Shown here: positions 58,103-64,000 of the stretch, piece after piece | How positions within the stretch are numbered: position 1 is the stretch's first letter | Layout: every line of letters starts with the position of its first letter | Source: Pseudomonadota bacterium | Lineage (GTDB): Bacteria; Pseudomonadota; Gammaproteobacteria; Burkholderiales; Burkholderiaceae_C | Length of the DNA stretch: 64,000 nt | Reading direction: 5' to 3' | Assembly: GCA_021819435.1 (NCBI GenBank) | Contig: JAKARB010000003.1 | Location: forward strand, 62,001-126,000 | Position numbers and translations under genes: made by a program | Notes under the pieces: model-generated | Told to the model about the DNA's origin: nothing | What the model saw: only the letters and a program-made list of their open reading frames with translations | Database searches by the model: none

Positions 58103-59230
58103 TCAGCGCGTGAGGCGGCCAAACGCCGGGTCGGGCCGGCCACGCACCAGGGCGTCGAACCAGCCGCGCAAGGAGCCAAAGCCATAGCCGAAATGGTAGG
58201 CCGCGATCACATCGGGCAGGTGCCAAAACAGATCGCGCCCTGCCTCGCCCGCGATGCGCCAACTCACCGCCAGCACGGCCGAGCCATAAAGCAGCGTCAG
58301 CCCCATCAAACCAGCGATGCCAACGGCCGAGACCCACAATGCGCCCAGGCGGTGGTTCTGCCCCGGCTCGATCAGCAGGGCCATGGCCGAGCCGGCGATC
58401 ATCATCAGCACACACAACAGCAGCGCGGCCACGAACATGCCGGGGATGAGGTGGCGCAGCGCAGCGGCCTGGCCATGCTTCTTCATGACGAAGGGCTTCC
58501 AGTAGCCGTACTGGCGGTATTGCCGAAAGACATCGCCCTTGCTGCTGCGCGGAAAGTAAACCGATCGGATGGCCGAGGACTGCCAGATGCGCCCGCCACC
58601 CAGGTGGATGCGCAGGTTGTGCTCGTCGTCCTGGTTGCGCACCAGGTTCTCGTCGAACACGCCGAAGCGTTCGAAGGTCTGTCGCGGCCAGGCGCCCAGG
58701 TAGACGGTGTCGGCCTCGCCGTTGTGGGCCAGGTCGCGCGAAAGCGCGCCGCCCGCCACCCACTTCGACTGGAAAGCCGCGGCCACGGCACGCTGCACGC
58801 GGCCACGCGGGCCTTCTTCGCCCTGGGCGCGCCAGGGGCCGCCCACGTTGTCGGCGCCCGTGGCCTGCCAGGTGGCCAGGCATTGGGCGATGTAGTCCTC
58901 GGCGTAGACCGTGTGCACATCCAGCCGGACGATGAACTCGCCGGTGGCGCGCTCGATGCAGCGGTTCAGGCCGGTCGAGACGATGCGCCCGGGGTTGTCG
59001 ATCATCGTGAAGCGGGCGTCGTTTTCCTCGCAGAAAGCGGCCAGCCGCTCACGCGTGCCATCGTTGCTCATGCCATCGGCGATCCACACCTCCAGCATCC
59101 AGCCTTCGGGCAGGCGTTGCGCCGCCACGCTCTGGCAAAAAGGCACGATGTGCTCGACCTCGTTGCGGCAAGGCACGATGACGGAAACACGCCGCGATGC
59201 CACGGGTTGACCCATGCTGTCACTGCTCAT
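58103..59230 (-). CDS. glycosyltransferase family 2
   Basis: VSVIVPCRNEVEHIVPFCQSVAAQ; start at ATG 59230. Confidence 0.92.
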   Translation of the reverse strand: MSSDSMGQPVASRRVSVIVPCRNEVEHIVPFCQSVAAQRLPEGWMLEVWIADGMSNDGTRERLAAFCEENDARFTMIDNPGRIVSTGLNRCIERATGEFIVRLDVHTVYAEDYIAQCLATWQATGADNVGGPWRAQGEEGPRGRVQRAVAAAFQSKWVAGGALSRDLAHNGEADTVYLGAWPRQTFERFGVFDENLVRNQDDEHNLRIHLGGGRIWQSSAIRSVYFPRSSKGDVFRQYRQYGYWKPFVMKKHGQAAALRHLIPGMFVAALLLCVLMMIAGSAMALLIEPGQNHRLGALWVSAVGIAGLMGLTLLYGSAVLAVSWRIAGEAGRDLFWHLPDVIAAYHFGYGFGSLRGWFDALVRGRPDPAFGRLTR

Positions 59231-59238
59231 GCGCGCCC

Positions 59239-60366
59239 TCAACCGCTGACCGCGCGCTTGCGCTGCATGCGCAGGCCGCCGCAGTTCAGCAGCTTCTGGT
59301 AGTGGCGCCACATGGCGTCCATCTGCCCGCGCCGGGACGCGTCACGCTCGATGCGGTCGCGGTTGCGCGGGCCCATCTGCGCGGTCTGCTCGGGGTGGTC
59401 GTGCAGGCGCAGCAGGGCTTGCGTCAGCGCATCGGCATCGCGCACAGGCACGATGCAGCCGCCCTGCTCGTCCACCCACTGGCGGTTGGCCGGCAGGTCC
59501 GAAGCCACGATCGGCAAGCCGCAAGCCATCGATTCGAGCACCGACACCGAGGTCGCATCCGAGGTGGGCACCGACACCGACACCCGGCTTCGCTGGATGG
59601 CATCGACCATCGCGCGATCACCCACGCGGCCATGGAAGATCACCTGATCGACCAGCCCCAGGTGCTTGACCTGCTGCTCCAGCTCGCCTTGCAGGCTGCC
59701 GCCGCCCAGCAGGTGCAGGCGCGCCGCCGCATCGGGCCGCTCAGCCACGAAACGCGAGAAGGCGTTGACGATCACGTCGATGTTGTAGTTCGGCTCCCAA
59801 CTGCGCAGGCTGACGATGTCGAAGCTCGCAGGCTTGAGAGCAGCCTCCAGCGGGGTGAACAGCTCGGTGTCCGCGCCCCACAGGATCTGATGGCACGGCG
59901 CCGAGGGGTGGTAGAGCGCGATCTCGTCGATCATGTCCATCGAGTCGGCCGTGATGAGGTCGGCGCGGCGCAGCGACCAGGCCACGATCAGGCGCATCAG
60001 CCGGCTCTCGCGCGGCGTGACCAGGATGTCGCTGCCCCAGGCGGTGAGCACCGTCGGGCAGGTCAGCCCGCAAGCCGCTGCCCACAACCCATACGACGTG
60101 ACGTAATGGCCATGCACCAGCGTGGGCTGGAAACGCGCGGCCACCTCGCGGGCCACGCGGCGCACCTCGGGCAGCGCCTTGAACCAACCCAGCTTGTCCC
60201 CACCCGGCCGGATGGCAATGACTTCTTTCGCACCAGGCACCTCGGCCGGCTGTCGGGTGATGACGATGGCTTCACCACCCCGGTCCACCACAGCCTGCAC
60301 CCAGCGGCGCGTGTGCACGCTGGCCGCGTCGGCAAAAAAGAGGATGCGGGTCGGGCAGGTGTTCAT
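59239..60366 (-). CDS. glycosyltransferase family 4
   Basis: ILFFADAASVHTRRWVQAVVDRGGEAIVITR; SDATSVSVLESMACGLPIVASDLPANRQWV. Confidence 0.93.
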   Translation of the reverse strand: MNTCPTRILFFADAASVHTRRWVQAVVDRGGEAIVITRQPAEVPGAKEVIAIRPGGDKLGWFKALPEVRRVAREVAARFQPTLVHGHYVTSYGLWAAACGLTCPTVLTAWGSDILVTPRESRLMRLIVAWSLRRADLITADSMDMIDEIALYHPSAPCHQILWGADTELFTPLEAALKPASFDIVSLRSWEPNYNIDVIVNAFSRFVAERPDAAARLHLLGGGSLQGELEQQVKHLGLVDQVIFHGRVGDRAMVDAIQRSRVSVSVPTSDATSVSVLESMACGLPIVASDLPANRQWVDEQGGCIVPVRDADALTQALLRLHDHPEQTAQMGPRNRDRIERDASRRGQMDAMWRHYQKLLNCGGLRMQRKRAVSG

Positions 60367-61037
60367 GCGGTGAACGAGCGGTTCGTGGAGCGGCCCTCGT
60401 CGCCCTGGGCGACCAGCCCATCAAGCGCGCGACGCAAGTGATCCTTGCCCGCCCACTGGGCGTAAACAGCGTGCAGCTCGGGGTGCCGCTGCAACAAGGC
60501 CCGATCAAGCTCGCGGGTGTCGCCCAGCACAGCGGCCGGTTTGCCATGCGCCTCGGGGCCGACGATGGCGAAGTCTGGCACCACGCCCGAGACAAAGCTG
60601 TAAGCCTGCACGATCACGCCCTTGCCGATCTGCGCACCGGGCGCGACCACGCTGTGCGGGCCGATGAAGCTGTAGGCACCCACCCGCGTGGCCTTGCGGA
60701 TGTAGCCCACCGGCTGCGGGTCACCCAGGTAACGCCGCCCCATGACGCGCACCGCGCGGTGGCTGGAGTGGCTGAGGATGGACACGTAATTGGTGACCTG
60801 CACGCCTTCTTCGATCAGCAGCCCGTTGGAGCCATCCAGCCGGTTGAAGTGGCCGATGAAAACATGATCTTGCAAGACCAGGCCTTCGAGCCCCTCCAGG
60901 CAGGTGTGGGTGCTCACGCGCGTGCTGGCGCACCAGCCACCATCCGGGTTCGACCAACCGTACACCATGCGCGGGCCGGTGAACGCCGCGACGGCGCGCA
61001 CCAGGGGGCGTTTGAGTTGCTGGATCAAAACCGACAT
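60363..61037 (-). CDS. left-handed beta-helix acyltransferase
   Basis: Hexapeptide-repeat region RVGAYSFIGPHSVVAPGAQIGKGVIVQAYSFVSGVVPDFAIVGPEAHGKPAAVLGD; overlaps GT4 by 4 nt. Confidence 0.88.
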   Translation of the reverse strand: MSVLIQQLKRPLVRAVAAFTGPRMVYGWSNPDGGWCASTRVSTHTCLEGLEGLVLQDHVFIGHFNRLDGSNGLLIEEGVQVTNYVSILSHSSHRAVRVMGRRYLGDPQPVGYIRKATRVGAYSFIGPHSVVAPGAQIGKGVIVQAYSFVSGVVPDFAIVGPEAHGKPAAVLGDTRELDRALLQRHPELHAVYAQWAGKDHLRRALDGLVAQGDEGRSTNRSFTA

Positions 61038-61056
61038 GGGTCCGCATTCTCCCCGA

Positions 61057-62481
61057 TCAGCCGGCGGCCCGGGGCGTTGCGTCGCGCCAAAGCGCGCTCA
61101 GCGGCAGGCCGGCGTGGCGCAGGAACACGCCGTAAGCCACCACGATGGCACCGATGTAGCCCGAGCTCGACGCCGCCGCCGCCCCCACCGCCCCCCAGAC
61201 CGGCACCCACCACAGGCCCAGGCCGAAGCTGATGAGCAGCGACAGCCCCGCGATGGCGCCCGAGAGCTGCGGCCGCCCCAGGTGGTTGGTGTAGAACGCT
61301 GACAGGCTGGACGCCGCCGCATAGGCCGCCACGCCCGGCAACAGCGCCGCCAGCGGCAGCAACGAAGCCTGGTAGGCCTCGCCCAGCACGCTCGGCAGCG
61401 CCCACCAGGCGCCCAGCATGAGCAGCGGTGCGGCCACCAGGGTGGCGAGCACATTGATGCGCACCGCATGCACCGTCATGGCGGCGGCGGCGGCACGCTC
61501 CGGGTGACCGATGCGCGCATAAACCGACACCGTCACAGAAGAAGACAGCAGCCACAGCAACTCGGCCACCGTCACCGCCACCGAGTAAGTGCCCACCGCT
61601 TCCAGCCCATGAAATCGCTCCACGAGGAACAGCGAAGCACGGTAGTTCAGCAAGCTGATGACGTTGGTGACGCCGATGGTGGCCACGAAGCGCCACTCGC
61701 CGTGCCAGCTTGGCGATGGCAACCAGGTGACGCCGGTCTGGCCGGGGTGGGCCTCACGGGCCTCGAAGGCCTCGTCGCGCTGGCTCGCGTGGCGCAAGGA
61801 CGCCAGCGCCGTGAGCAGCGCCACCAAGGCCTTGCCGCTGACCCAGGCGATCAGCACCATCACCACCACCGGTGCGCGCCCAACGTAATCGGCCGTCAAC
61901 CAACCCGCCCCGAGCAGGCCCGCCAGCACCACCGCCGGCGCGGCCACCTGGGCCAGGTTGATGGGCCACATGCGGCCCTCGCCCAGCCACAGCCCCGTGG
62001 CGGTGGGCACCAGCAACAAAAACGGCGCCGCCAGCGCCAGCAGCCAGAGCTGCGAATAAGGCATGGCCGTGGCCTGCCACGACACCAGCGAGAGGCCGAC
62101 CGCAGCCAGCGCGCCCAGCACCACGGCCGCGCGCAGCACGCCCACCAGCATCGGCAGCGAACGCCAAACATCGCCCCTCACCTGACGCGACATCTGCCGC
62201 GCCAGCCACAGCCCCAGACCCGAGAACAAGGTCAGCAGCCCCGACTCCACCGCCACGAACAGCGCGAAAGCGCCCTGCACCTTGGGCCCCATGCGCGCCA
62301 CCAGCACCGTGATGGCCAGGCCCAGGCCGACGATGGCCAGCTTGGCCATCAGGTTGCCCAACGCGGCCCGGGGCACGTTCGCCAGCGCCTGCTGCAAGCG
62401 AGCGCGCCAGCCAGAGGCGGAGGCGGCGGGAGCGGGGACAGATGCGGAAGCCGCGGACCGGGGGGGCAAGGAGTCGGACAT
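61057..62481 (-). CDS. polysaccharide flippase (Wzx-like)
   Basis: Multi-TM; FALFVAVESGLLTLFSGLGLWLARQMSRQVRG; NYRASLFLVERFHGLEAVGTYSVAVTVAELLWLLSSSVTVSVYARIG. Confidence 0.87.
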   Translation of the reverse strand: MSDSLPPRSAASASVPAPAASASGWRARLQQALANVPRAALGNLMAKLAIVGLGLAITVLVARMGPKVQGAFALFVAVESGLLTLFSGLGLWLARQMSRQVRGDVWRSLPMLVGVLRAAVVLGALAAVGLSLVSWQATAMPYSQLWLLALAAPFLLLVPTATGLWLGEGRMWPINLAQVAAPAVVLAGLLGAGWLTADYVGRAPVVVMVLIAWVSGKALVALLTALASLRHASQRDEAFEAREAHPGQTGVTWLPSPSWHGEWRFVATIGVTNVISLLNYRASLFLVERFHGLEAVGTYSVAVTVAELLWLLSSSVTVSVYARIGHPERAAAAAMTVHAVRINVLATLVAAPLLMLGAWWALPSVLGEAYQASLLPLAALLPGVAAYAAASSLSAFYTNHLGRPQLSGAIAGLSLLISFGLGLWWVPVWGAVGAAAASSSGYIGAIVVAYGVFLRHAGLPLSALWRDATPRAAG

Positions 62482-62562
62482 GGGCCGCATTGTCGCCGAC
62501 CAAGGCCATTCAAGGCGGCACACCAGCGCATGGGACACGTCGTCGCCGTCGGCCTCGAAAAG

Positions 62563-63078
62563 TCAACGAAGCAGAAATTCCACAAGCCGCCCCAACGCAG
62601 GCTCCCTTTGGCGAGCGGCTTCCAGCAAATCTCTGGGGAAATGGCGCTCAAACAAACCTGGCGTGTGAGCCTCCATCCCAAATTTTTTCTCGAATGCGCT
62701 CTTGCACTGCTTCGTGGTGTGGGGCACGCGATGACCGGCCACGCGCAACAGCAGTGCCTCCAGGCAGGGCTGCGCCTCAAAAACCTCGATGTCCTGTTTC
62801 GCAGCCAAGGCGCGCTGCGCGTCGTTCCAATCGGTGTCCGTGTCGAGCAAGGCCCCGACTTGGTCATAAGCCGCTTGAGCGCTCTGGCGATGCGTGTGAT
62901 TCAGAACATTCGCTCCGCCTTTGCCCTTGGCTGTCTTCACGGTGACGTGCTTGCTACCCCGCAACACATAGATCGCCTTGAGGTGGTTCAAGAAGGCCTG
63001 CTCAGCCAGCCCCTCCCCCACCAACAAGGCGGTCTTGCGCTGTGAGCGCCCTCGTGAAGCCAAGGCAGAGCGCGCCAT
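62563..63078 (-). CDS. RloB-like family protein
   Basis: ALLVGEGLAEQAFLNHLKAIY...FEAQPCLEALLLRVAG; coupled (TGATG) to upstream ATPase. Confidence 0.75.
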   Translation of the reverse strand: MARSALASRGRSQRKTALLVGEGLAEQAFLNHLKAIYVLRGSKHVTVKTAKGKGGANVLNHTHRQSAQAAYDQVGALLDTDTDWNDAQRALAAKQDIEVFEAQPCLEALLLRVAGHRVPHTTKQCKSAFEKKFGMEAHTPGLFERHFPRDLLEAARQREPALGRLVEFLLR

Positions 63079-64000
63079 CAGAGTTGTGGCACGGCGCCAT
63101 AGGCGCCCGCCATGTACTTGGCGTAGAAATTGTCGTCATTGCGGATGCCAAGGATGCTGTCCATGCGCCAGGCAGTGCTCTCGCACTCTTCGTTCTTTTC
63201 GACCAGCATCACCTGCGACTTGTGCAACACATTGAGCACCTCCATTGCATGGCAGGTGAAGATGATTTGCGCCTTGTGGGGATTGGTTTCTTTGTGGGCG
63301 AACAGGTCAAGGATGGGCTCCAGCATGTGGGGATGCAAGTCGTTCTCGAACTCGTCCACCACAACCAAGCCACCCTCAGCCAAGGCCGGCAACAGGCCTG
63401 CCAACAGCACAAACGCGCTTTGAGTACCGCTTGATTCGTTAAAGAACGACAACTCGTGCTTCAGGCCTTGCCGGTCGGTGTGCACACCAAACGGCAGCCA
63501 GACTTTCTCAGGCTCTTCACCGGGCATCTGCAAGGTTTGCTCACGCACTTGCACATCGCTCAAGCCCAAGTTCCAGGACTTCAACAAGGACACCATCCAG
63601 GCCTGCTGCTCTTGATTGAGTGCAAAGTGCCGCGCTGCCACGGGCAAATCCCTGTCAGCTCGAAAGGACATTCGGCCCGTGGCCACCACGTTGGTCTGCA
63701 GATGGATGCGGGTGAACATCTGTGCTTGCTCAACGCCGTATTGGGCCGCGGTAGAAATCAGCGAAGCGTTAGGGCGAACTTTGCGGGCCTCGGATGGCGC
63801 CATGCCGAAGTCCTGCTGTTTGACTTGATAGTGCTGCGCAGATTCATCCCAATCGCGCACGAACACGTAGCTGAATCCCTTGACCTTTTGCTGATAGAGC
63901 GCCTCGTGCAGCACTCGCTGGGGCGTCAGGCGCAGCACATAACGCCACAGTTGGCCGTCCGGATCTTCGGCCTCGACCTCGAACTCGGTTGGCTCATCAA
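63078..64000 (-). CDS. AAA family ATPase, RloA/AbiL-like (5' end outside window)
   Basis: GGLVVVDEFENDLHPHMLEPILDLFAHKETNPHKAQIIFTCHAMEVLN; frame remains open to base 64000, so tracked start 63938 is internal. Confidence 0.88.
   Translation of the reverse strand, partial: DEPTEFEVEAEDPDGQLWRYVLRLTPQRVLHEALYQQKVKGFSYVFVRDWDESAQHYQVKQQDFGMAPSEARKVRPNASLISTAAQYGVEQAQMFTRIHLQTNVVATGRMSFRADRDLPVAARHFALNQEQQAWMVSLLKSWNLGLSDVQVREQTLQMPGEEPEKVWLPFGVHTDRQGLKHELSFFNESSGTQSAFVLLAGLLPALAEGGLVVVDEFENDLHPHMLEPILDLFAHKETNPHKAQIIFTCHAMEVLNVLHKSQVMLVEKNEECESTAWRMDSILGIRNDDNFYAKYMAGAYGAVPQL

Noticed and set aside
56789-59302. 837-aa plus-strand ORF opposite the aminotransferase and GT2 genes
   Set aside because: Spans two well-supported minus-strand genes; composition typical of an antisense frame

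Overview
64-kb window of a high-GC betaproteobacterial (Burkholderiales-like) chromosome, largely devoted to sulfur scavenging and periplasmic redox biology. In order: (i) the 3' part of a cysteine desulfurase with a long disordered Pro-rich N-terminus, resembling Family 2A encapsulin cargo; (ii) FadL-type channel and ssuADCB sulfonate operon plus an orphan second SsuA; (iii) DsbD/ScsB-like reductase and a redoxin; (iv) a vanadium-haloperoxidase homologue whose acid-base His appears to be Ala; (v) groES/groEL copy without a GGM tail; (vi) a long minus-strand block from 40.0 kb down to 16.2 kb: DUF1553/DUF1501 pair, several c-type cytochromes, peroxiredoxin, lectin-like protein, RND pump, complete ccmABCDEFGHI, then a signal-peptide-bearing formylglycine-generating enzyme overlapping ccmI by 4 nt, and an arylsulfatase; (vii) a second organosulfur uptake cluster (porin, SBP, two permeases, ATPase, rhodanese-like, cytochrome b) with a sigma-54 promoter, sulfate-binding protein, a SfnR-like sigma-54 activator and an XRE-cupin regulator; (viii) serine deaminase, MarR, exopolysaccharide genes and the edge of an RloA/RloB (AbiL-like) defence pair. 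Main novel candidates: an exported FGE built into a cytochrome-c maturation operon; a shared promoter box (CATGCRSAAACCG) placed exactly 37 or 16 nt upstream of -35 elements of several sulfur genes; the DUF1553/DUF1501/multi-cytochrome cluster; the degenerate haloperoxidase; and a composite inverted-repeat element at 53.6-54.0 kb. No RNA genes, IS elements or CRISPR arrays were recognised. All family calls are from reading motifs; no searches were run.
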